Source: Pseudoxanthomonas sp. JBR18 (lineage in GTDB: Bacteria; Pseudomonadota; Gammaproteobacteria; Xanthomonadales; Xanthomonadaceae). From it: a stretch of DNA of 64,000 nucleotides. The notes beneath the pieces are model-generated. The model searched no databases, was not told where the DNA came from, and saw only the letters and a list, made by a program, of their open reading frames with translations. Every line of letters begins with the position of its first letter. Position 1 is the first letter of the stretch. A program made the position numbers and the translations under genes. Below, piece after piece: positions 1 to 8,746 of this stretch. The stretch is taken from positions 3,107,001 through 3,171,000 of the forward strand of contig NZ_CP116339.1 of assembly GCF_028198165.1 (NCBI RefSeq), in the 5' to 3' direction.

Positions 1-1011
<1,011 letters not shown>

Positions 1012-1179
1012 CGGGCCGGCAGAGGGCAGGGAGCGGAACCTTTTCCGCGCAATGTGGTCGGAATCGGCCAGGAAGGGGGAAGTTGACGGTTTCGACCCGA
1101 TGCGCGGCCCCAGTCACGCCCGCCGTGGCCCCATGGCATAATCCGCGGCTGCTTTCGGCCCAACAATGGACCCAGATAC

Positions 1180-1527
1180 ATGAATCTGCTCGATTTGATC
1201 ATTCCCGCCGCGCACGCCCAGGCGGCCGGCGCGCCCGCCCCGCAGGGCGGTGGCCTGTCCATGCTGATCTTCCCGGTCGTCCTGATCGCGGTGATGTACT
1301 TCGTGATGATCCGCCCGCAGATGAAGCGCCAGAAGGAGCACAAGGCCCTGCTGGACAAGCTCTCGCGTGGCGATGAGGTCATCACCTCCGGCGGCATCGC
1401 CGGGTTCGTGGCCGAGATCGGCGACAACTTCGTCACCGTCGAGGTGGCCGATGGGGTCAAGGTCCGCGTGCAGAAGGGCGCGGTCGGCAACGTCCTGCCC
1501 AAGGGCACGCTGAAGTCCGCCGTCTGA
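1180..1527 (+). CDS. yajC: Sec translocon accessory protein YajC
   Basis: Small inner-membrane protein that associates with SecDF and the SecYEG channel. 115 residues: a short N-terminal stretch rich in Ala/Gly, one transmembrane helix (about residues 27-48, MLIFPVVLIAVMYFVMIRP), then the conserved cytoplasmic part with RPQMKRQKEH and the GDEVITSGGIAG segment typical of YajC. It lies between tgt and secD as in most gammaproteobacteria. A strong hairpin terminator follows immediately, so most transcripts may end before secD. Confidence 0.96.
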   Translation: MNLLDLIIPAAHAQAAGAPAPQGGGLSMLIFPVVLIAVMYFVMIRPQMKRQKEHKALLDKLSRGDEVITSGGIAGFVAEIGDNFVTVEVADGVKVRVQKGAVGNVLPKGTLKSAV

Positions 1528-1542
1528 CGGATCGTGCCAATC

Positions 1543-1575
1543 GACGGACCGCCCTGGCGGTCCGTCTTTTTGTTT
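1543..1575 (+). terminator. Intrinsic terminator between yajC and secD
   Basis: Perfect 11 bp stem (GACGGACCGCC at 1543-1553 with GGCGGTCCGTC at 1556-1566) followed by a T-rich run TTTTTGTTT. The nominal two-base loop means the innermost pairs must open. It sits 16 bases after the yajC stop and 90 bases before secD. Confidence 0.8.
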
Positions 1576-1664
1576 CATCCCTGGCCCGGCGACTGCAATG
1601 CCGCAGACGTCCGGTCCCATCACGTAGTGCGCGCCTGGGGATGCAGGTGCGCGGGTGCTAAGCA

Positions 1665-3551
1665 ATGCTTGAGTTTCCTCGCTGGAAATATGTCCTGATC
1701 CTGGTCGTGCTGGCGGTCAGTGCGCTGTACGCGCTGCCCAACATCTACCCGCAGGATCCGTCCGTGCAGATCACCGCCAGCCATGGCGCGACCATCGACG
1801 ATGCCTTGAAGGCCAAGGTCGAGGCCGCGCTGAAGGGTGCCCAGGTCACTCCCAAGCAGCTGGAGACCCGTGATGGAGACCTGCTGGTGCGCCTGTCCAG
1901 CGCCGAGGCGCAGACCAAGGCCAACGACGCACTGCGGGAATCGCTGGGCCAGGACTACACCGTGGCCCTGAACCTGGCCTCCACCGTGCCGGACTGGCTG
2001 TCCAACTTGGGCGCCAAGCCCATGGTGCGCGGCCTGGACCTGCAGGGCGGCGTCCACTTCACCCTGCAGGTGGACCAGAAGGCCGCGCTGGACAAGCGCC
2101 TGGACGCTTTCGCCGAGGATGCGCGGGTTACCTTGCGTGACGCCAAGATCCATTACGAGTCGGTGCAGCGTCAGCCCGACAACAGCATTGTGGTCACCCT
2201 GGCGGGCGACCAGAACGCCGATGCGGCCCGCACCAAACTCGCGCAGGCCCTGACCCTGTCCACCGGCAGCGCCAGTGGCACGCTGGTTGGCACCTCGCCG
2301 CTCAACTTTGACGTGGACGGCAACCGGGTGACCATCCGCGTGCCCGAGAGCGAACTGGCGCAGATCTCAGGCGCGGCCATCCAGCAGAACATCACCACCT
2401 TGCGCAACCGCGTCAACGAGCTGGGCGTGTCCGAGCCGATCATCCAGCAGCAGGGCGACGACCGCATCGTGGTCCAGCTGCCGGGCGTGCAGGACACCGC
2501 CGAGGCCAAGCGCCTGATCGGCGCCACGGCGACCATCGAATTCCGCGCGGTCGTCGACGGCGATGCGTTCGAAGCCCAGCGCACCGGCAACGTGCCGCCG
2601 GAAGCCAAGCTCTACACCCAGCGCGACACCGGTGCGCCGGTGCTGCTGAACAAGCGCGTGCTGGCTTCAGGCGACCAGATGGTGGGGGCCACGGTCAACG
2701 TGGACCAGAACGGCCTGCCGGCGGTGGACATCACCCTGAACAACGTCGCCGGCCAGCGCATGTTCGACTTCACCAGTCAGAACGTCGGCAAGCGCATGGC
2801 GGTGGTCTACATCGAGCGCGTGCCGCAAGTGACCATGGTCGATGGCAAGGAAGTGCGCAGCGTCAAGGTGAGCGAGGAGGCGCTGGCGCCCTCGACCATC
2901 CAGGGCGTGTTCGGCAAGAACTTCCAGACCACCGGCCTGACCAAGGACGAGGCCGACAACCTGGCCAAGCTGCTGCGCGCCGGTTCGCTGGCCGCGCCGA
3001 TGGATTTCGCCGAGGAGCGCGTGGTTGGCCCCAGCCTGGGTGCGGAGAACGTGCAGCGCGGCGTGACCGCGGTGGTCTACGCCTTCCTGTTCACCCTGGT
3101 GTTCTTCGGCATCTACTACCGCATGTTCGGCGCGATCACCTCGGTGGCGCTGCTGTTCAACCTGGTGATCGTGGTGGCGGTGATGTCCTTGTTCGGCGCG
3201 ACCATGACCCTGCCGGGCTTCGCCGGCCTGGCGCTGTCCATCGGTCTATCCGTGGATGCCAACGTCCTGATCAACGAGCGTATCCGCGAAGAACTGCGGG
3301 CTGGCGTGCCGGCACGGTCGGCCATCGCGGCCGGCTACGAGCGCGCCGGCGGCACCATCCTGGACGCCAACCTCACCGGCATCATCGCCGGCGTGGCGCT
3401 GTATGCCTTCGGCACCGGGTCCCTGCGCGGCTTCGCGGTGACGATGATCATCGGCATCCTGGCCTCGATGTTCACCGCCATCACCGTCTCGCGCGCGCTG
3501 GCGGTGCTGATCTACGGCGGCCGCGCCAAGCTCAAGGCCCCGGCCATCTAA
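1665..3551 (+). CDS. secD: Protein translocase subunit SecD
   Basis: Proton-motive-force-driven partner of SecYEG that pulls exported proteins into the periplasm. 628 residues, the usual proteobacterial length: N-terminal transmembrane helix (residues 8-25), large periplasmic P1 region with the GLDLQGGVHF motif, then five more membrane helices in the C-terminal third carrying the conserved GLSVDANVLINERIREE segment of the RND-like core. The ATG at 1665 gives the membrane anchor directly at the N-terminus. secF follows 66 bases later and is presumably co-transcribed. Confidence 0.97.
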   Translation: MLEFPRWKYVLILVVLAVSALYALPNIYPQDPSVQITASHGATIDDALKAKVEAALKGAQVTPKQLETRDGDLLVRLSSAEAQTKANDALRESLGQDYTVALNLASTVPDWLSNLGAKPMVRGLDLQGGVHFTLQVDQKAALDKRLDAFAEDARVTLRDAKIHYESVQRQPDNSIVVTLAGDQNADAARTKLAQALTLSTGSASGTLVGTSPLNFDVDGNRVTIRVPESELAQISGAAIQQNITTLRNRVNELGVSEPIIQQQGDDRIVVQLPGVQDTAEAKRLIGATATIEFRAVVDGDAFEAQRTGNVPPEAKLYTQRDTGAPVLLNKRVLASGDQMVGATVNVDQNGLPAVDITLNNVAGQRMFDFTSQNVGKRMAVVYIERVPQVTMVDGKEVRSVKVSEEALAPSTIQGVFGKNFQTTGLTKDEADNLAKLLRAGSLAAPMDFAEERVVGPSLGAENVQRGVTAVVYAFLFTLVFFGIYYRMFGAITSVALLFNLVIVVAVMSLFGATMTLPGFAGLALSIGLSVDANVLINERIREELRAGVPARSAIAAGYERAGGTILDANLTGIIAGVALYAFGTGSLRGFAVTMIIGILASMFTAITVSRALAVLIYGGRAKLKAPAI

Positions 3552-3617
3552 GCGGTACGCGAATCCTTCGCAGGAGTCCGCGCGGCGCGCGGGCTGTTCA
3601 ATGAAGAGCAAGACACC

Positions 3618-4604
3618 ATGGCACTTTTCCCGCTGCACCTGATTCCCAACGACACCAACATCAACTTCATGCGGCTGCGCCGGGTGACGGTGACGATCAC
3701 CCTGGCGTTGCTGGTCGCCTCCATCACGCTAATGGCCACCAAGGGCTTCAACTATGCGCTGGACTTCACCGGCGGTACCGTGGTCGAAGTCCGCCTGGAC
3801 AAGCCGGCCGACGTGGAAAGTGTGCGCCAGCGCCTGCAGGCCGCCGGTTACGAAGGCGCCCAGGTGCAGAGCTTCGGCAGTGGCAGCGATCTGCTGGTGC
3901 GCCTGCAGCCGCGTGACGAGGACGCCGCCAATGCGGCCGGTGCCTCCACCGGCGAGGCCAACACCCGCACCGCGCGCGAAGTGATCGCCGCGATCTCCTC
4001 CTCGGACAACCAGGCCACGCTGCTGCGCAACGAGTTCGTCGGTCCGCAGGTGGGCAAGGACCTGACCAAGAACGGCATCTATGCGGCGGTGTTCGTGCTG
4101 GTGGGTTTCCTGATCTACATCGGCTTTCGCTTCGAGTGGAAGTTCGCGGTGGTGGCCACCGTCACCACGTTGTTCGACGTGCTGGTGACCGCGGCGTACT
4201 TCTCGCTGAGCGGGCGCGAGTTCGACCTGACCGTACTGGCCGGCCTGCTGTCGGTGATGGGCTTTTCGATCAACGACACCATCGTGGTGTTCGATCGCGT
4301 GCGTGAGAACTTCCGCGCGCTGCGTCTGCCGCCGCTGGAGGTCATGAACCGCTCGATCAACCAGACCCTCTCGCGCACCATCATCACCTCGCTGGTGTTC
4401 TTCCTGTCGGTGCTGGCGCTGTACCTGTACGGCGGCGGTTCGCTGCAGGGCCTGGCCCTGACCCAGATGATCGGCGCGGTGCTGGGCACCCTGTCCTCGA
4501 TCTTCCTTGCCTGCCCGCTGCTGACCCTGGGCTTCTTGGCGGTGAGCAAGCAGGACCTGCTGCCCAAGGCCAAGGACGTGGAAGCACTGGCGCGCCGCCC
4601 ATAA
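3618..4604 (+). CDS. secF: Protein translocase subunit SecF
   Basis: Second half of the SecDF motor. 328 residues with an N-terminal membrane helix, the FTGGTVVEVRLDKP segment at the start of a short periplasmic domain, and five C-terminal helices including GFSINDTIVVFDRVREN, the SecF counterpart of the SecD helix-4 motif. It follows secD by 66 bases and ends in front of a strong intrinsic terminator, so secDF form the distal part of the tgt-yajC-secDF locus. Confidence 0.97.
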   Translation: MALFPLHLIPNDTNINFMRLRRVTVTITLALLVASITLMATKGFNYALDFTGGTVVEVRLDKPADVESVRQRLQAAGYEGAQVQSFGSGSDLLVRLQPRDEDAANAAGASTGEANTRTAREVIAAISSSDNQATLLRNEFVGPQVGKDLTKNGIYAAVFVLVGFLIYIGFRFEWKFAVVATVTTLFDVLVTAAYFSLSGREFDLTVLAGLLSVMGFSINDTIVVFDRVRENFRALRLPPLEVMNRSINQTLSRTIITSLVFFLSVLALYLYGGGSLQGLALTQMIGAVLGTLSSIFLACPLLTLGFLAVSKQDLLPKAKDVEALARRP

Positions 4605-4628
4605 GCGCCGGAGCCGTCGCTTCCCAAG

Positions 4629-4657
4629 AAAAGGCCGCGCCACGTGCGCGGCCTTTT
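4629..4657 (+). terminator. Intrinsic terminator after secF
   Basis: Perfect 12 bp arms AAAAGGCCGCGC (4629-4640) and GCGCGGCCTTTT (4646-4657) around the loop CACGT, ending in four T. Because the arms carry A on one side and T on the other it could act in both directions. Confidence 0.85.
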
Positions 4658-4736
4658 CCATTGCACCTACCTTCGCGCCGTGACACGCGCGGCGCGCCTA
4701 CACTCGGCCTTCTTCGGCGGATGGCGAGGTGTGGGC

Positions 4737-5531
4737 ATGCGCGTCTTTTCCAGGGTGGTATGGGCCGGCATCCTGCTGGCTTGTGCGCTGCCAGCGCTGG
4801 CGCGCGAGGTGGTGAAGCCGGTGCAGTGGAAGGTCGGCAATCAGGGGTTTTCCGGCTATCTGGTCTATGACGATGCGGGGCCGGCGCAGCGCCCGGGCCT
4901 GGTGATGGTCCCGGACTGGATGGGCGTGACCGATGGTGCGGTGAAGATCGCCGGTCAGGTGGCAGGCAAGGACTATGTGGTGCTGCTGGCCGACGTGTAT
5001 GGCACGGGGGTGCGGCCGGCCAACACGCAGGAGGCCGGCAAGCTGGCCGGAGGCCTGAAGGCCGACCGACCCGCGCTGCGCGCCCGGGTGCGAGAAGCCG
5101 TTTCGGTGCTGAAGGCGCAGGCCGGCAGCGCGCCACTGGACGTGTCCCGGATCGGCGCCTTCGGCTTCTGCTTCGGCGGCACCACCGTGCTGGAACTGGT
5201 GCGTGGCGGCGATCGGTTGGCCGGCGTGGTCACCCTGCACGGTGGACTGGAGCCGGGCAGCACGCCCGCCGCGCCCGGCTCGGCGCGTACGCCGCTGCTG
5301 GTCCTCAACGGCGCCGACGATCCAACCATGCCGCCCCAGGTCATCAGCGATTTCCGCAAGGAAATGGACGCGGCCGGCGCGGACTGGCAGTTCGTGGATT
5401 TCAGCGGCGCAGTGCACTGCTTCGCCATTCCCGGCGCGGATGCGCCAGGCTGCAAGTACGATCCGCGTGCGGCGCGACGTGCCTACCGGATGATGGGCGA
5501 CTTCTTCGACGAGGTCTTCCACCAGCACTAG
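4737..5531 (+). CDS. Exported dienelactone-hydrolase-family protein
   Basis: Alpha/beta hydrolase of the dienelactone hydrolase family with an N-terminal signal peptide (MRVFSRVVWAGILLACALPALA, cut before REVV), so probably periplasmic. 264 residues from the ATG at 4737; upstream in-frame codons would put charged residues before the signal. The DLH-type triad is visible: Cys145 in GFCFGG, Asp194 or Asp195 in GADDPTM, His227 in GAVHCFA. Cys as nucleophile separates it from serine hydrolases. The substrate cannot be told from sequence; true chlorocatechol-pathway enzymes are cytoplasmic and no catechol genes are nearby. Convergent with ispB, 19 bases apart. Confidence 0.88.
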   Translation: MRVFSRVVWAGILLACALPALAREVVKPVQWKVGNQGFSGYLVYDDAGPAQRPGLVMVPDWMGVTDGAVKIAGQVAGKDYVVLLADVYGTGVRPANTQEAGKLAGGLKADRPALRARVREAVSVLKAQAGSAPLDVSRIGAFGFCFGGTTVLELVRGGDRLAGVVTLHGGLEPGSTPAAPGSARTPLLVLNGADDPTMPPQVISDFRKEMDAAGADWQFVDFSGAVHCFAIPGADAPGCKYDPRAARRAYRMMGDFFDEVFHQH

Positions 5532-5550
5532 ACCGGTGGCGGCGCCAGCC

Positions 5551-6552
5551 TCAGTGCTGGCGTTCGACCGCGTAGCGGGCCAGGCCGCGCAGCGCGGCGA
5601 CGGCGTCATTGTCCGCCAGCCCGTCCAGCGCCTCTTCGGCGGCCTGCGCGTACTCGGCCGCGCGGCGCTGGCTGTAGGCGATGCCGCCGGTGGCCTGGAT
5701 GGAGGCCAGGACCTCGGGCATGGCCGTGGTGTCGCCATCGGCCACGATCTGGCGCAGCCGCGCCTGTGTGGCCGCCTCGGAGTGGGCGATGGCGTGAATC
5801 AGGGGCAGGGTGGCCTTGCCTTCCGCCAGGTCATCGCCCAGGTTCTTGCCCAGCGCCTCGGCATTGGCGGTGTAATCCAGCACATCGTCGGCGATCTGGA
5901 AGGCATATCCCAACTGCATGCCGTAGTCGTACAGGCGCTGCTGGGTGGCCTCGTCCGCGCCGGAGGCCAGTGCCCCGAGCCGGGTGCCGGCGGCGAACAG
6001 CACCGCGGTCTTGCGCTCGATCACGCGCAGGTAGGCGGCCTCGTCGGTGTCCGGGTTGTGCACGTGCAGCAGCTGCAGCACCTCGCCTTCGGCGATGCGG
6101 TTGGTGGTGTCGGCCAGGATCCGCATGACCGCCATGCGGTCCAGCTCGACCATCAGCTGGAAGCTGCGCGAATACAGGAAATCGCCGACCAGCACGCTGG
6201 GCGCGTTGCCCCACAGTGCATTGGCCGTGCTGCGGCCGCGACGCAGGTCCGATTCGTCCACCACATCGTCGTGGAGCAGGGTCGAGGTGTGGATGAACTC
6301 GACGATCGCGGCCAGCTGGTGATGCTCGGCAGTGGCCTCGGCCCCGCAGGCGCGGCCGGCCAGGGCGACCAGCATCGGCCGCAGGCGCTTGCCCCCCGCG
6401 GAGATGATGTGGTCGGCGATCTGGTTGATCAGGACCACATCCGAGGCCAGGCGACGGCGGATCAGGTCATCGATGGCGGCCATGTCCGGGGCGGCCAGGG
6501 ATTGGATCTGGGGGAGTCCCAGCGCGGAGCGGGGGAGCGGGACGGCGGACAT
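5551..6552 (-). CDS. ispB: Octaprenyl diphosphate synthase
   Basis: Trans-prenyltransferase making the all-trans polyprenyl chain of ubiquinone. 333 residues from the ATG at 6552. Both aspartate-rich motifs are present: DDVVD at residues 95-99 and ADDVLDY about residue 225, together with GGKRLRP near the N-terminus. An in-frame TTG 30 bases upstream is possible but overlaps a TATAAT-like element (6582-6587, minus strand), which argues for the ATG. Divergent from ssb. The chain length (C40) is inferred from the family in this lineage. Confidence 0.93.
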   Translation of the reverse strand: MSAVPLPRSALGLPQIQSLAAPDMAAIDDLIRRRLASDVVLINQIADHIISAGGKRLRPMLVALAGRACGAEATAEHHQLAAIVEFIHTSTLLHDDVVDESDLRRGRSTANALWGNAPSVLVGDFLYSRSFQLMVELDRMAVMRILADTTNRIAEGEVLQLLHVHNPDTDEAAYLRVIERKTAVLFAAGTRLGALASGADEATQQRLYDYGMQLGYAFQIADDVLDYTANAEALGKNLGDDLAEGKATLPLIHAIAHSEAATQARLRQIVADGDTTAMPEVLASIQATGGIAYSQRRAAEYAQAAEEALDGLADNDAVAALRGLARYAVERQH

Positions 6553-6581
6553 GCGGACCGGGGTGTTCAGGAAGAATCGCA

Positions 6582-6670
6582 ATTATAGGTTCAAGGGGCG
6601 CTTTTCCGGTCAGGATTGCCTGACCCGCGGCCGCGGCGGGTGCCGATGGACGGGACCGGCGGGCTATAAT
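6582..6670. promoter_or_regulatory. Divergent promoter region of ispB and ssb
   Basis: The 168 bases between the two starts contain a TATAAT hexamer on each strand: minus strand at 6587-6582 for ispB and plus strand at 6665-6670 for ssb. Neither has a clear TTGACA at the right distance, so only the -10 elements are claimed. Confidence 0.5.
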
Positions 6671-6720
6671 CGAATGTTGTTGCCTGCGATCGGCGGGCGG
6701 ACCTGACGGACGGATTTTCT

Positions 6721-7251
6721 ATGGCACGCGGCATCAACAAGGTCATCCTGGTGGGCAACCTGGGCAATGACCCGGACACCAAGTACACGCAGAGCGGCAT
6801 GGCGGTCACCCGCATCAGCCTGGCGACGACCAGCGTGCGCAACGACCGTGAAGGCAACAAGCAGGAGCGCACCGAGTGGCACCGTGTGGTGTTCTTCGGC
6901 AAGCTCGGCGAGATCGCCGGCGAGTACCTGCGCAAGGGTTCGCAGGTCTATGTGGAAGGCGAGCTGCGCTACGACAAGTACACCGGCCAGGACGGCGTGG
7001 AGAAGTACAGCACCGACATCGTCGCCAACGAGATGCAGATGCTCGGCGGCCGCGGCGAAGGTGGCGGCGGCATGGGCGGTGGCGATCGTCCCCAGCGCGC
7101 CCCGCGCCAGGAATACGGCGGTGGTGGCGGTGGACAGCGCGGCGGCGGTGGCGACAGCTACGGTGGCGGACAGCAGCAGCCACGTCGCCAGGCGCCCGCC
7201 CAGCAGCCGGCGCCGATGGACGATTTCGCCGACGACGATATCCCGTTCTGA
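6721..7251 (+). CDS. ssb: Single-stranded DNA-binding protein
   Basis: 176 residues. Residues 1-110 form the OB fold ([19 protein letters not shown]..., with W54-containing [10 protein letters not shown]), followed by a glycine- and glutamine-rich flexible linker, and the canonical acidic tip DDDIPF at residues 171-176 that recruits repair and replication partners. Its length is normal for proteobacteria. The gene is single, divergent from ispB and closed by its own terminator. No LexA-type palindrome is visible upstream. Confidence 0.97.
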   Translation: MARGINKVILVGNLGNDPDTKYTQSGMAVTRISLATTSVRNDREGNKQERTEWHRVVFFGKLGEIAGEYLRKGSQVYVEGELRYDKYTGQDGVEKYSTDIVANEMQMLGGRGEGGGGMGGGDRPQRAPRQEYGGGGGGQRGGGGDSYGGGQQQPRRQAPAQQPAPMDDFADDDIPF

Positions 7252-7297
7252 GCAGCGTCTGACCTGCACGCGCAGGGACGTTGCCTGCTTGCACAAG

Positions 7298-7335
7298 CGC
7301 CGGTTGCCTTCCAGCAACCGGCGTTTTGTTTTTTC
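7298..7335 (+). terminator. Intrinsic terminator after ssb
   Basis: Perfect 10 bp stem CGCCGGTTGC (7298-7307) / GCAACCGGCG (7314-7323) with a six-base loop, followed by TTTTGTTTTTTC. Confidence 0.92.
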
Positions 7336-7734
7336 GACTTCGAGCTTTGATGGTGTGCGCATCCGGTAAGCGACGGCTGAGATCACCGGCACCGCGCACA
7401 TGCGGTCACCGTGTTTCGTGCGACCCATTCGCCAGCGCGCTGAAACCTGATGGCCGTCAGACCCGCCTGCGGCGGACCATGACGGAAAGGACAGGTGGCC
7501 AGGCGTGTTGGGGTTCGTGATGCGCTGCGAGGTCCTGGTGGCATGATGTGCCCGTGGTCGGCGGGTGTCGGAGGGGGCATGGGGGCGCGCGGGTTTGCCC
7601 CGATTGCCGGTCATGCTGCGGCGCTCTAATGTCGGCGCGACCGGTGACCTAGGGCTTGAGTCGCTCGCCTGACGGCGCGGTCCATGGGGCGCTCGGTCCG
7701 ACCCAGGCGCAGGCCTATTCACGTGGAGGGATGC
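7336..7734. other. Non-coding stretch of about 400 bases between ssb and the HDOD gene
   Basis: No open frame here has a ribosome binding site together with plausible composition, and I see no tRNA or known RNA fold. It ends in GGAGGG (7725-7730), the ribosome binding site of the next gene. A promoter for that gene must lie here but no convincing -35/-10 pair stands out. Confidence 0.5.
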
Positions 7735-8553
7735 ATGAAGCTGGAGACGCTGTTCGACAAGCTGCACGAGCTGCCGACGATTCCGAAAGTGGCGCAGGAG
7801 CTGATCCTGCAGTTCGATGATCCCAAGACCCATATCGACAGCCTGGCGCGCAACATCGAGCGCGATCCGGTCATCGCGGCCAAGGTCCTGCGGCTGGCCA
7901 ATTCGGTGCGGTTCCATGGGACGCGCGACTCGACCAGCATCGACGACGCGGCGATGCGCGTGGGCTTCAACACACTGCGCACGTTGGTTCTGGCCTCGGC
8001 CATGACCGGCGCGTTCCGCACCAACGCGGCCTTCGACCTGAAGCAGTTCTGGCGGCACAGTTTCGAGGTTGCCAGCATCTGCCGCCTCCTGGCCCGCCAG
8101 CGCGGGGTCGATCCGGACACCGCCTTCACTTGCGGAATGATGCACAACCTGGGCGAGTTGCTGATCCAGACCGGGGCGCCGGAATATGCCAGCCGCCTGC
8201 GCACCACGGTTTCGTCGGCCGCGCATGCCGCCGATGAAACCCTGCAGCTCGGCTTCGGCTATCCGGAAGTCGGCGCCGAACTGGCCAGACGCTGGCTGTT
8301 GCCGCAGATCATCCAGGACGCGATTGCCTACCAGGCCAAGCCGCGCCAGGCTCCCGAAGGAGACCAGATGGCGCTGCTGGTCGCGCAGGCGGCGCGCATC
8401 GCCGATGCGATCGAGCGCTTCGGCGGCGCTGGCGAGGCGGCGCGCGAAGCGGTCGAAGGCCCGCTGATGGAAGGGATCGACCTGGACCAGCTCTTCGAAG
8501 CGCTGCCCGAGGTGGTCCAGGCCGATCGCGCATTCTCTGAAGTGCTGGCCTGA
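7735..8553 (+). CDS. HDOD-domain signalling protein
   Basis: 272 residues made almost entirely of one HDOD domain (begins LFDKLHELPTIPKVAQEL, with RDPVIAAKVLRLANS and the FRTNAAFDLKQFWRHSFEVA and CGMMHNLGELL segments). HDOD proteins resemble HD-GYP phosphodiesterases but lack the full metal-binding set and usually act as scaffolds in c-di-GMP or chemosensory signalling. The ATG at 7735 is placed 5 bases after GGAGGG; an overlapping ATG at 7731 is out of frame. It stands alone, with no receiver or GGDEF partner next to it. Confidence 0.85.
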   Translation: MKLETLFDKLHELPTIPKVAQELILQFDDPKTHIDSLARNIERDPVIAAKVLRLANSVRFHGTRDSTSIDDAAMRVGFNTLRTLVLASAMTGAFRTNAAFDLKQFWRHSFEVASICRLLARQRGVDPDTAFTCGMMHNLGELLIQTGAPEYASRLRTTVSSAAHAADETLQLGFGYPEVGAELARRWLLPQIIQDAIAYQAKPRQAPEGDQMALLVAQAARIADAIERFGGAGEAAREAVEGPLMEGIDLDQLFEALPEVVQADRAFSEVLA

Positions 8554-8746
8554 GTCGCCCGCACCCGCGCTGCGGCCGAGAGGCCCGCACGCGCGGTGTC
8601 TGCAAGTCTGCGCAGGCACCGTGCCTGGCAGAGGACGCCCGCCTGCCGAATCGGACGTCGCCGTCGCGCGCGCGACGGCTTAGCTGGACTTGCCACCCCC
8701 CAGACGCTAGCGTTGGGCGGATTTTTTGCCATCAGGGGTGAACCCA

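Noticed and set aside
4737..5531. Chlorocatechol-pathway dienelactone hydrolase
   Set aside because: The protein has a signal peptide and no catechol-degradation genes are nearby, so only the family is assigned.
7281..7520. 79-codon frame after ssb
   Set aside because: Starts inside the ssb terminator, with no ribosome binding site and unconvincing composition.
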